A stretch of 6,994 nt of DNA, taken from positions 1 through 6,994 of the forward strand of contig JABMNB010000737.1 in the NCBI GenBank assembly GCA_013205335.1, read 5' to 3'. The translations under genes were made by a program, and so were the position numbers. The stretch is from Rhodospirillales bacterium (GTDB lineage Bacteria; Pseudomonadota; Alphaproteobacteria; Reyranellales; Reyranellaceae). How positions within the stretch are numbered: position 1 is the stretch's first letter; every line of letters starts with the position of its first letter. Shown here one piece after another: positions 1 to 6,846 of the stretch. Below the pieces are notes generated by a model that saw only the letters and a list, made by a program, of their open reading frames with translations, was not told the DNA's origin and searched no databases.

Positions 1-2630
1 ATATACAGGAGCCGCTCGCCGGAATGCGATGACAGGTGCGCCGCGATCTTGATGCGCTGCGCCTCGCCGCCCGACAGCGTCGTGGCGGGCTGGCCGAGCC
101 GCAGGTATCCCAGGCCGATCTCGTCGAGCACCTGCAGCCGGCGCATCACCTTCGGCGTGGCGCCGAAGAATCCGAGCGCCTCGCGGACGGTCATCTCCAG
201 CACCTGGGTGATGTTCTTGTTCTTGTACCGGACGTCGAGCACCTGTGACTTGAAACGCCGGCCGTCGCACTGTTCGCATGGCACGAACACGTCGGCGAGA
301 AACTGCATTTCCACGCGCACCTCGCCCTCGCCCTGGCACGCCTCGCAGCGGCCGCCCGGCACGTTGAACGAGAAGTGGCTCGCCGTCAGCCCGCGAGATT
401 TCGCGTCCTTCGTGCCGGCAAACAGCTCGCGGATGGCATCGAACGCCTTCAGGTACGTCACGGGATTCGAGCGGGGCGTCCGGCCAATCGGCGTCTGGTC
501 GACCAGCACCACGTCCGTCACATACTCGTGCCCCTCGAGCCGCTGGTGGGCACCGACCTTGCGGTCCCAGTCACCCTTCGCGCGCTTCATCGCGGCATAG
601 AGCACGTCGTGCACGAGCGTGGACTTGCCCGACCCGCTCACGCCGGTGACGCAGGTGAGCGCGCCGAGCGGCACCTCGATGTCGACCTGCTTCAGGTTGT
701 GCTCGCTGGCGCCAAACAGGCGGATGCGCTGCGGCGCGCCCTTGCGCCGCGCCGCCGGCACGGGAATGCCCAGTTCGCCCCGCAGGTACTTCGCCGTCAG
801 CGAGAGCGGGTCTTTCATCAACTCCGGCAGGGTGCCGGCATGCACGACGCGGCCGCCGTGTTCGCCTGCGCCAAGGCCCATGTCAACGACATAGTCGGCC
901 ACGGCGATCATGTCGGCGTCGTGCTCGACGACAATCACCGTGTTGCCCTGATCGCGCAGCTGGCGGAGGATGTTGATCAGACGCTCGTTGTCGCGGGTGT
1001 GCAGGCCGATGGACGGTTCGTCCAGCACGTAGAGGGTGCCCACCAGCGCGGATCCCAGCGACGTCGCCAGGTTGATGCGCTGGGCCTCGCCTCCAGACAG
1101 CGTGGACGACAGTCGATCCAGCGTCAGGTAGTCGAGACCGACGTCACGAAGAAACCCCAGCCGGCGGCGGATCTCCTTCAGCACCTTCTCCGCGATGACC
1201 GCTTCCTTGTCGGTCAGCTGCAACTCGGAAAAAAACTGCTGCGCGTCGCGGACCGTTCGGGAGGACGCCCGGTCGATCGTGACGCCGCCGACCTGCACGT
1301 CACGCGCCTCGCGCCGCAGCCGCGCGCCGCCGCAGTCGGTGCACGTGAGATACCCCCGATAGCGGCTGAGAAACACGCGGACGTGCACCTTGTACTTCTT
1401 GCGCTCCAGCCAGCGGAAGAATCCGCGAATGCCCTCGTACTCCTTGCCGACGCCGTCGACCACGAACGAGATCTCTTCCGGCGTCAGGTCCTGCCACGGC
1501 ACGTCGAACCGGATGCCCTTCGTCTTGCCGGCGCGCTTCAACTCCGCCAACTGCGGCCGATAGTGCGGCTTGGTCCACGGCTCCACGGCGCCCTGGTTGA
1601 TCGACTTGGCCTGATCCGGCACGACCAGGTCGAGGTCGAGCTCGATGATGTTGCCAAAGCCGTGGCAGGTCGGGCAGGCGCCGAACGGGTTATTGAACGA
1701 GAAGAGGCGCGGCTGCGGATCTTCGTAGGGAATGCCGCACGTGCGGCATTCAAACCGCTCCGAGAACAGATGCCACGCCGGCGCGGCGCCATCCTCGCCC
1801 AACTGCAGCGCCCACGCGGCCCCGCCGCCTTCCGCGTACGCGGTCTCGATCGAATCGGTCATCCGCGTGCGCGCATCCGGCGAGGCCTTGATCCGGTCCA
1901 CCACCACGCGCAGCACGGTGGCGGCCTTGAGCACGGCCGGATCGACCTCCTCGAAAGCCACGGCATTGTCGTCCACGAGCAACCGTCCGAAGCCACCGCG
2001 ACGCAAGCCATCGACCAGGGCGGCGGTCACCTCGGATCTGGACTTCGCCGCCTGGGCCGGCTTGCGAGACTTCACCGCATCCCGCTCCGTCGCATCGGCG
2101 TCGTCCGAATCGTCACCGCCTTCTGCGGCCTCGTCCATCTCCATTACCGGCATGTCGAAGCCCAACAGCAACCGTGAGCCCTCGGGCAGCGTGAGAAGGC
2201 TGGTGGCGACCACCTCGGCGGTCTCGCGCACGACTGCCTGGCCGCACTTGTGACAGATGGTCCGCCCGACGCGGGCGTACAGCAACCGCATGTAGTCGTG
2301 GATCTCGGTCACAGTGCCGACCGTGGAGCGCGGATTGCGGATGCTGTTCTTCTGGCGGATCGCGATCGAGGGGCAGATGCCGTCGATGCGATCGACGTCC
2401 GGCTTCTCCATCCGCTCAAGAAACTGGCGCGCGTACGCCGAGAGCGACTCGACGTAGCGCCGCTGCCCCTCGGCGTAGATCGTGTCGAAGGCCAGCGAGG
2501 ACTTGCCGGACCCGCTGACACCCGTGAACACGATCAGCTTGCCCGACGGAAGCGTCAGGTCGACGTTCTTCAGGTTGTGGGTACGGGCGCCACGGATGAC
2601 GAGGGACGAGTCACGTGTGGAAGGCGGCAT
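1..2630 (-). CDS. uvrA: UvrA, excinuclease ABC subunit A (3' end cut by window edge)
   Basis: UvrA is the damage-recognition ATPase of nucleotide excision repair; it loads UvrB onto lesions in the cytoplasm. 876 codons are visible from ATG 2630-2628; the family is usually about 940-950 residues, so roughly 70 are missing. Seen in order: Walker A GVSGSGKSS (residues 37-45), Cys pair C126/C129, a zinc module C-x2-C-x20-C-x2-C near 295-320, ABC signature LSGGEAQRI (511-519) followed by Walker B LYVLDEPSIGLH, second Walker A GVSGSGKST (663-671), second zinc module C762-x2-C-x19-C-x2-C788, and second signature LSGGEAQRI (852-860). This double-ABC layout is diagnostic. The start is supported by MPPSTRDSSLVIRGARTHNL, the usual UvrA N terminus, although no Shine-Dalgarno sequence precedes it. 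An acidic, low-complexity insert lies at about 160-196. I saw no frameshift or internal stop. No SOS-type operator was recognised upstream. Confidence 0.98.
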   Translation of the reverse strand, partial: MPPSTRDSSLVIRGARTHNLKNVDLTLPSGKLIVFTGVSGSGKSSLAFDTIYAEGQRRYVESLSAYARQFLERMEKPDVDRIDGICPSIAIRQKNSIRNPRSTVGTVTEIHDYMRLLYARVGRTICHKCGQAVVRETAEVVATSLLTLPEGSRLLLGFDMPVMEMDEAAEGGDDSDDADATERDAVKSRKPAQAAKSRSEVTAALVDGLRRGGFGRLLVDDNAVAFEEVDPAVLKAATVLRVVVDRIKASPDARTRMTDSIETAYAEGGGAAWALQLGEDGAAPAWHLFSERFECRTCGIPYEDPQPRLFSFNNPFGACPTCHGFGNIIELDLDLVVPDQAKSINQGAVEPWTKPHYRPQLAELKRAGKTKGIRFDVPWQDLTPEEISFVVDGVGKEYEGIRGFFRWLERKKYKVHVRVFLSRYRGYLTCTDCGGARLRREARDVQVGGVTIDRASSRTVRDAQQFFSELQLTDKEAVIAEKVLKEIRRRLGFLRDVGLDYLTLDRLSSTLSGGEAQRINLATSLGSALVGTLYVLDEPSIGLHTRDNERLINILRQLRDQGNTVIVVEHDADMIAVADYVVDMGLGAGEHGGRVVHAGTLPELMKDPLSLTAKYLRGELGIPVPAARRKGAPQRIRLFGASEHNLKQVDIEVPLGALTCVTGVSGSGKSTLVHDVLYAAMKRAKGDWDRKVGAHQRLEGHEYVTDVVLVDQTPIGRTPRSNPVTYLKAFDAIRELFAGTKDAKSRGLTASHFSFNVPGGRCEACQGEGEVRVEMQFLADVFVPCEQCDGRRFKSQVLDVRYKNKNITQVLEMTVREALGFFGATPKVMRRLQVLDEIGLGYLRLGQPATTLSGGEAQRIKIAAHLSSHSGERLLY

Positions 2631-2655
2631 GTTCTGTCTGACCGGGGGGAAGACA

Positions 2656-2684
2656 TGCAGGCGCGGATTTCGTCCGCGCCTGCA
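2656..2684 (-). terminator. Perfect 12-bp hairpin between the TPR gene and uvrA
   Basis: Bases 2656-2667 (TGCAGGCGCGGA) are the exact reverse complement of 2673-2684, with a 5-nt loop at 2668-2672. The stem is very GC-rich. It sits 53 bp past the TPR stop codon and 25 bp before the uvrA start codon, both read on the minus strand. Position and strength suggest a terminator for the upstream operon. However, the minus-strand sequence after the stem is TGTCTTCCCCCC, with no real U tract, and there is none on the plus strand either. It could instead be a structure in the uvrA leader or a transcript-end stabiliser. Confidence 0.4.
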
Positions 2685-2737
2685 ACCCCTGATGTTACTC
2701 CGGCCCGCCCCGTCGAGGCGAGTCTAAAGACCCGCCG

Positions 2738-4327
2738 CTACCTGGCTTCCGTGGTCGGGTTGCTGAACGGCTTGCCCTTCCAGAAGCTGTTCAGCGTCGC
2801 GAGCCGTTCGGCCGCGAGCGCCTTGTTGCCGGCAGCCGCGTGCGCCCTCACGGCGCCCATGAGCGACCGCGCGCGATTGGGCATCCGCAGCAGGCTCGCC
2901 TCGAACACGGTGGCCGCATCGGCCGGCTTGCCGACCGCCAGCAACACTTCGCCAAGCATCTCGTGAGACGGCTTCACCGGATCGGCGGCGCCGTTGGGCG
3001 GGCGCATGCTCTCTTCGATCTGCACGGCCTCCTTGAGGAGCGCTACCGCGCCATCCTGGTCGCCCTTCGCGAGCGCGATCTGCGCCGACAGCTCGCGGTA
3101 CATGATGCGCACCGACTTGCCGCTGTCGCCGGCGCCGGCCGCCGGCGCCGGAGCGCCACCGTGATCGGCGTGGGCGCCGCCCATGTCATCGCCGCCGGGC
3201 GCGGCCTTGGCCTTCGCGGCCAGTAAGGCGTTCATCTTGTCGGCCGTGGCGGTGGCGCCGGTCTTCACGGCGCTCAGCCCGTTGGCGAGGATCGTCTCGT
3301 TCGACGCCCCGTCGGCCACCGGCTGGACCTTCCACTCCTCGGTCTCGATGATGTACCGCGCCTTGCCGAGGGCCAGCACGCTGTTGGCGCGCGGGTTCTT
3401 CGTGGTGTCGGCCATCCACTGGAAGGCCTCGATGCGTTCGCGGGCGCCGGCATAGTCGCCGAGCTGCAGGAAGCCGTACTGGCCCCAGTCGCCCGAGTGC
3501 GCCATGTCGCCGGGGCTGTCGCCCGGCTCCCACAGGCCCTTGCCAACGTTGAAGGCACGCACGTTCTGGTTGGCGACCTCGTTCCACATCCCGTGCTGGA
3601 TGAAGATGTGGGTGGGCATGTGCACCGCGTGCGACACATCGGGCACGATCGACGCGTAGACCTTCGCGGCCTCGAGCGCCAGCGGCGCGTGGATCGGGTC
3701 GTCGAACGAGTGGATGATGTAGTGCACGGCGCCCGGGTGGTTCGGGTTGCGCTTGAACACGTCCATGGCCAGTGCGCCGGCCTTGACGTTCATGCGCGCG
3801 GTGCGGTCGTCCACGGCGCTCGCCGCGCTCAGGATCGATAAAGCATAGAACGTCTTCACCTCATCGTCCTTCGGGAACTGGTTGTAGAGGCGCTCCATCG
3901 CGGTCATGTAGGCGATGCGACGCTGGCGCGAGTCGCCCTCACCCCAGAGGTCCTCGACGGCGTTGATGAAGCCCTTCTCGCGATCGGTCGGCGCCTTGGC
4001 GAGGCGCGACGCGCGATCGGCGGCCAGCCGGGCCAGCACCGCGCGCGGCTCCGTGGCGTCCATTTGCGAGTTCAGCGGATGGTTGTAGCAGAGCGACTCA
4101 CCCCAATACGCCAGCGCGAAGCCCGGGTCGGCCTTCTGCGCGAGCTGGAACTGCTCGATCGCCTGCTTCCAGCCGAAGCTGTGAAGAGTGGCGACGCCCC
4201 GCAGGAAATGCTGCTGGGCTTCGACGGAACCGGATGTCGGAAACGAGAGCTGCCCCACCTGAGGCTGAGCGGCCGCGGGCGCGGCACACACGAGAGCAAC
4301 AACGGCGCTGATAACGAGACGGCGCAT
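2738..4327 (-). CDS. Exported TPR-repeat protein with a His-rich central region
   Basis: A 529-residue protein that probably works outside the cytoplasm as a protein-interaction scaffold; the exact role is unknown. A signal peptide is clear: MRR, a hydrophobic stretch at 4-16, then AAA-QP with likely cleavage after residue 20. TPR-like helix pairs are visible at about 38-75 (QQHFLRGVATLHSFGWKQAI onward), 407-440 and 455-512. The centre (196-250) has eight histidines in motifs such as NHPGAVHYIIHSFDDP and HAVHMPTHIF. A flexible Gly/Ala/Pro/Asp/His linker (about 374-404) separates it from the C-terminal TPRs. The ATG at 4327 is supported by both the signal peptide and a good ribosome binding site. 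The stop is TAG. The start lies 22 bp after the sulfotransferase stop, suggesting co-transcription. I recall similar TPR proteins annotated only generically in Acidobacteriota and relatives. The TPR call is confident; the function is open. Confidence 0.88.
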   Translation of the reverse strand: MRRLVISAVVALVCAAPAAAQPQVGQLSFPTSGSVEAQQHFLRGVATLHSFGWKQAIEQFQLAQKADPGFALAYWGESLCYNHPLNSQMDATEPRAVLARLAADRASRLAKAPTDREKGFINAVEDLWGEGDSRQRRIAYMTAMERLYNQFPKDDEVKTFYALSILSAASAVDDRTARMNVKAGALAMDVFKRNPNHPGAVHYIIHSFDDPIHAPLALEAAKVYASIVPDVSHAVHMPTHIFIQHGMWNEVANQNVRAFNVGKGLWEPGDSPGDMAHSGDWGQYGFLQLGDYAGARERIEAFQWMADTTKNPRANSVLALGKARYIIETEEWKVQPVADGASNETILANGLSAVKTGATATADKMNALLAAKAKAAPGGDDMGGAHADHGGAPAPAAGAGDSGKSVRIMYRELSAQIALAKGDQDGAVALLKEAVQIEESMRPPNGAADPVKPSHEMLGEVLLAVGKPADAATVFEASLLRMPNRARSLMGAVRAHAAAGNKALAAERLATLNSFWKGKPFSNPTTEAR

Positions 4328-4335
4328 GGGCGAAA

Positions 4336-4340
4336 CCTCC
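4336..4340 (-). promoter_or_regulatory. Ribosome binding site of the TPR gene
   Basis: On the minus strand GGAGG lies 8 nt before the ATG at 4327. It is the only strong Shine-Dalgarno sequence among the minus-strand genes here, and it fixes the TPR start. It lies within the 22-bp gap after the sulfotransferase stop, as expected for independent initiation inside an operon. Confidence 0.75.
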
Positions 4341-4349
4341 GAGGAGATT

Positions 4350-4955
4350 CTACACGGAATACCCGTAGGCCTCTCCCGCTCGCCGCAGGCGCTCGATCAC
4401 GCGCGGCGGCACCAGATTCTCCGTCACCTGATGATACCGGTTGACCGTCCGTCCCATGAGCTGCCAGGTCGGCACGAAGCCGCTCGCGCCCACGATCGGC
4501 GCCAGGAATGCGTCGCTCACCTCGCCCTTCGACAGCGCCTCCACCTGGACGGCGAAGGTGGCCTCGTCGGCACAGATCCGATTCCACTTCTCCCAGTAGT
4601 CGGCCCACCGTTCCTCATCGGTCTCGCCTTCGAGCGTGACCCAATGGTTGATGAAGTCGGTGATCTCGTGTCCCGTCCGCGGCAGTCGCAGATGGAGAAA
4701 CGAATTCACGGTCTCCACGGGATCGCGGACGATGTGGATGGAGGGCTTGCCCAGCTGGCGCAGGAACGGCGCGGCCATCAGCGCCACGTCGTTGGTCGGA
4801 AAGCCGTCGTACGCGCGGCGATCGTCGTCATCGAAGGATCGGCGATCGAGGCTGAAGAACCGTTCGTGTGTGGCGGGCACTCCCATGCGTGTCAACACCT
4901 GCCAGCAGTGCGCGGTTCCACACCGGCCCGTACCGGTTACGACGAAATCAGCCAT
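4350..4955 (-). CDS. Small sulfotransferase-family protein
   Basis: A 201-residue protein with the PAPS-dependent sulfotransferase fold, which would move a sulfuryl group from PAPS to an unidentified acceptor. It has no signal peptide and is probably cytoplasmic. The N terminus MADFVVTGTGRCGTAHC carries the P-loop-like 5'-phosphosulfate loop (G8-T-G-R-C-G-T14). The 3'-phosphate motif is HIVRDPVETVNSFLHLR, with R77 and S85 eight residues apart as in the family. The C-terminal part (ERWADYWEKWNRI onward) resembles bacterial sulfotransferase-like proteins that are often shorter than classical enzymes of 250-300 residues. The catalytic base and the acceptor cannot be read from sequence. The ATG at 4955 places the P-loop right at the N terminus, as is typical. 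It has no Shine-Dalgarno sequence, but a promoter candidate lies so close that the mRNA may be almost leaderless. It is probably first in an operon with the TPR gene. It could be a catalytically inactive PAPS-fold protein. Confidence 0.85.
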   Translation of the reverse strand: MADFVVTGTGRCGTAHCWQVLTRMGVPATHERFFSLDRRSFDDDDRRAYDGFPTNDVALMAAPFLRQLGKPSIHIVRDPVETVNSFLHLRLPRTGHEITDFINHWVTLEGETDEERWADYWEKWNRICADEATFAVQVEALSKGEVSDAFLAPIVGASGFVPTWQLMGRTVNRYHQVTENLVPPRVIERLRRAGEAYGYSV

Positions 4956-4966
4956 CTCGACGGACG

Positions 4967-4995
4967 ATTATGACCCGTCCATCCCGTCCGGGCAA
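4967..4995 (-). promoter_or_regulatory. Candidate sigma-70 promoter of the sulfotransferase-TPR unit
   Basis: Read on the minus strand: TTGCCC at 4995-4990 (4 of 6 to TTGACA), a 17-bp spacer, and CATAAT at 4972-4967 (5 of 6 to TATAAT). Transcription would start near 4960, leaving about 5 nt before the ATG at 4955. This fits the lack of a ribosome binding site and suggests near-leaderless translation. Confidence 0.5.
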
Positions 4996-5028
4996 GGTCA
5001 CCACCTTCGGTCACACGCACGATCGGTC

Positions 5029-5058
5029 TTGCGCCGGGTTACACATTCACCGGACAAT
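5029..5058 (+). promoter_or_regulatory. Weak candidate promoter of the plus-strand binding-protein pseudogene
   Basis: TTGCGC at 5029-5034 and GACAAT at 5053-5058 (4 of 6 to TATAAT) are 18 bp apart, 16 bp before the ATG at 5075. It would drive divergent transcription from the 119-bp gap shared with the sulfotransferase. The match is weak and there is no clear Shine-Dalgarno sequence before that ATG. Confidence 0.25.
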
Positions 5059-5074
5059 AGGCGCTCTCTCCATC

Positions 5075-6047
5075 ATGCAGTCCCCTTTCCTGCGTCTTGC
5101 GATTGCCAGTGTGCTGGTGGCGTCGTGCTGGCTGCTGCCGGCACGGGTCATCGGTCAGGGCGAGGTCTTGCTCGGCATGTCCGCCGCGTTTACCTGAGCA
5201 TCGGCCCAGCTCGGCCTCGATCTGTACCGCGGCTCGATGGCGTACTTCGCGCACGTCAACGCCACCGGCGGCGTCAACGGCCTCCAGATCCGGATCAAGG
5301 CCTATGACGATGCGTACGATCCGACGAAGGCGATCCTGAATTCGATCAAGCTGATCGAAGAGGATCGGGTTTTCCTGCTGTTCAACTACGTCGGCACGCC
5401 CACCGTCACGCGCGTGCTGCCGGTGCTGACCCGCTTCAGCGAGCGGCAGATGTACCTCTTCTTCCCGTTTACGGGCGCCGAACCTCAGCGCGCGCCGCCG
5501 TACAACCGCCTGGCCTTCAATCTCCGGGCGTCGTACGGCGACGAAACCGCGGAACTGGTGAACTACTTCATGGTCACCAACCGCAAGCGGATCGGCATCT
5601 TCTACCAAGTGGATGCGTACGGCCGCAGCGGCTGGGACGGCGTGCGCAAGGCGCTGCAGAACCATGGGACGCGGATCGCGGCCGAGACGACGTATCGCCG
5701 GGGCGCGCCGTACTCCGCCAGAGTGGCCAAGCAGGTCGACATCCTGCGCGCGGCGAATGTCGATGCCGTCATCTCCATCGGCGCCTACGCCGCGGCCGCC
5801 GCGTTCGGCCGCGACGCGACGGATGACGGATGGGACATGTCGATTGCCAATGTCTCATTCGTCGGCAGCGAAAGCATGTTGGAGCTGCTCCTCGCAGAGG
5901 GCGCGCGCACGGGCAAGGACTACACGCGCCGGCTCGTGAACTCGCAGGTCGTGCCGAGCTACGAAGACCTCGCTACCCGCCGTGCGCGAGTATCGCGAGC
6001 TCACGACGAAGTACGCGCCCGGCCCGAACGCGGCGCACGCAGCGTAG
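5075..6047 (+). pseudogene. Broken periplasmic ABC substrate-binding protein, LivJ/Peripla_BP_6 type
   Basis: The remains of a secreted binding protein of the branched-chain amino-acid-transporter type. ATG 5075 starts a signal peptide (MQSPFLRLAIASVLVASCWL; VASC could also be read as a lipobox), then the mature start VLLGMSAAFT. Codon 41 is TGA (5195-5197), exactly where the neighbouring paralogue has Gly in PFTGAS. Reading on in frame gives a convincing family sequence: DLYRGSMAYF, YDDAYDPTKAI, FNYVGTPTVTRVLP, FFPFTGAEPQR, IFYQVDAYGRSGW, ISIGAYAAAAAFG, NVSFVGSE, VVPSYEDL. At about 5972 the frame slips. The other frame then reads LPAVREYRELTTKY, consistent with the usual DLSLPAVREYR after loss of 2 bases (or gain of 1). 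It ends at TAG 6045-6047 after about 324 codons, against some 380 in the family, and the last residues are not family-like. An internal ATG at 5237 would lack a signal peptide. Three independent lesions make it non-functional unless the assembly is wrong. Confidence 0.85.
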
Positions 6048-6658
6048 GCACCGATCGAGATGATCGCGTCGGGCTTGATCTCCTGCAGGATGGCGACCTG
6101 GCGGTCGAGGCTCTCGGTGTACTTCGTGCCGCGCGTGTACGTGGCCTCCCCCACCATTTTTCGGCCCTGCTTCGCCAGCGCCTCGCGCGCGCCGACCCAG
6201 CCGCTCCGACCGTAGGCGTCGGCCTGGTAGAAGACGGCGATGCGTGTGCGGCCGACGGCGAGGAAGTTGTCGACCAGCCCCTCGGTCTCCTGCTTATACG
6301 ATGCCCGCAGGTTGACGGCCAGCCGGTCGTATGGCGGCTCGCGCTGGGGCTGCGCGCCGGTAAAGGGAAAGAAGAGGCGGAAGTGCAGCTGCTCATACTT
6401 CTTCAGGCGCGGCAGCACGCGGGTGACCGTAGGTGTGCCGACGTAGTCGAAGAGGAGGAACACCTTGTCCTCCTGCATCAGTTTCAGCGTGTTCTTGACC
6501 GCTCGATCCGGCTGATAGTCATCGTCGTACGCCTTGATCGCCACTCGCCGGCCGTGGACGCCGCCGGTGCGATTGATCTCCGACAAGTACGCCATCGAGC
6601 CCCGATACAGCTCGATGCCGAGGCTGCGGGAGGCGCCGGTGAACGGCGCCGACATGCC
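5174..6658. repeat. Imperfect inverted repeat formed by the two paralogous binding-protein genes
   Basis: Arms 5174-5809 (plus gene) and 6658-6023 (minus gene) encode 212 codons each and align without a gap, from GMSA(A/P)FT to AAFG. By eye well over half the residues are identical, while the DNA differs throughout; the longest exact match I noted is 17 bp (5231-5247 against 6585-6601). The 213-bp spacer (5810-6022) is sequence unique to the plus copy. The divergence shows an old duplication rather than a recent palindrome. Confidence 0.85.
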
Positions 6659-6781
6659 GACGACGATTTCCTGGTCGGTCACGCCCTCCTGCGCCTGCCG
6701 TTCGGTGGCGAACAGGACGGAGGGCAGCTGCCCCGGAAGCATCCACAAGAGCGCCAGGGCCAGCCACACCTTTCGCTTCAA
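5855..6781 (-). CDS. Truncated, chimeric ABC substrate-binding protein, LivJ/Peripla_BP_6 type
   Basis: A 308-residue frame from TTG 6781-6779 to TGA 5857-5855. A signal peptide is clear (MKRKVWLALALLWMLPGQLP, cleavage probably near FA-TE at 25). It is followed by the family's first lobe: EIVVGMSAPFTGASRSLGIELYRG, KAYDDDYQPDRAV, FDYVGTPTVTRVLP, LFFPFTGAQPQR, FYQADAYGRSGW and ISIGAYAACAAFG (to residue 253). From there the protein is the antisense of the plus-strand pseudogene (PGAYFVVSSRYSRT onward, about 55 residues) with no family resemblance. The real gene has thus lost its last 120-130 residues, most of the C-terminal lobe, and ligand binding is doubtful. TTG is chosen because GGAG lies 8 nt upstream and the nearest upstream ATG (6797) meets a stop after six codons. 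No permease or ATPase genes are adjacent. It may be expressed but is probably a pseudogene. Confidence 0.7.
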   Translation of the reverse strand: MKRKVWLALALLWMLPGQLPSVLFATERQAQEGVTDQEIVVGMSAPFTGASRSLGIELYRGSMAYLSEINRTGGVHGRRVAIKAYDDDYQPDRAVKNTLKLMQEDKVFLLFDYVGTPTVTRVLPRLKKYEQLHFRLFFPFTGAQPQREPPYDRLAVNLRASYKQETEGLVDNFLAVGRTRIAVFYQADAYGRSGWVGAREALAKQGRKMVGEATYTRGTKYTESLDRQVAILQEIKPDAIISIGAYAACAAFGPGAYFVVSSRYSRTAGSEVFVARHDLRVHEPARVVLARARALCEEQLQHAFAADE

Positions 6782-6789
6782 CGATCGGT

Positions 6790-6795
6790 CTCCAA
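6790..6795 (-). promoter_or_regulatory. Ribosome binding site deciding a TTG start
   Basis: On the minus strand TTGGAG is followed 8 nt later by TTG at 6781, the codon that opens the signal peptide MKRKVW. The next in-frame ATG (Met14) would cut the signal peptide in half, so the TTG is preferred. A possible -10 box, TAGAAT (5 of 6), is at 6810-6805, but no good -35 accompanies it. Confidence 0.6.
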
Positions 6796-6846
6796 CATGC
6801 CCGGATTCTAACTTTTCGCGACGACGGCCGCACCTCCGATGGCTGT

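Noticed and set aside
375..2177. Long open frame on the plus strand inside uvrA
   Set aside because: It is antisense to the uvrA frame, which carries every diagnostic UvrA motif; long antisense frames are common in GC-rich genes.
3129..3151. Two copies of CCGGCGCCGG 3 bp apart as a regulatory site
   Set aside because: It lies inside the TPR gene and encodes the Ala/Pro/Gly linker; GC-rich linker coding explains it.
5195..5197. UGA recoded as glycine or selenocysteine
   Set aside because: UGA-Gly codes are known from low-GC candidate phyla, unlike this sequence. The paralogue has Gly rather than Cys here, no SECIS-like stem was seen, and the gene has other lesions.
5174..6658. Perfect palindrome caused by a chimeric read or assembly fold-back
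   Set aside because: The arms differ at many positions in DNA and protein, so they are separate genes; only the junction itself could still be an assembly error.
5237..6811. A 524-codon plus-strand frame as one large protein
   Set aside because: Only the part before about 5972 resembles a binding protein. The rest is the wrong frame and then antisense to the minus-strand paralogue.
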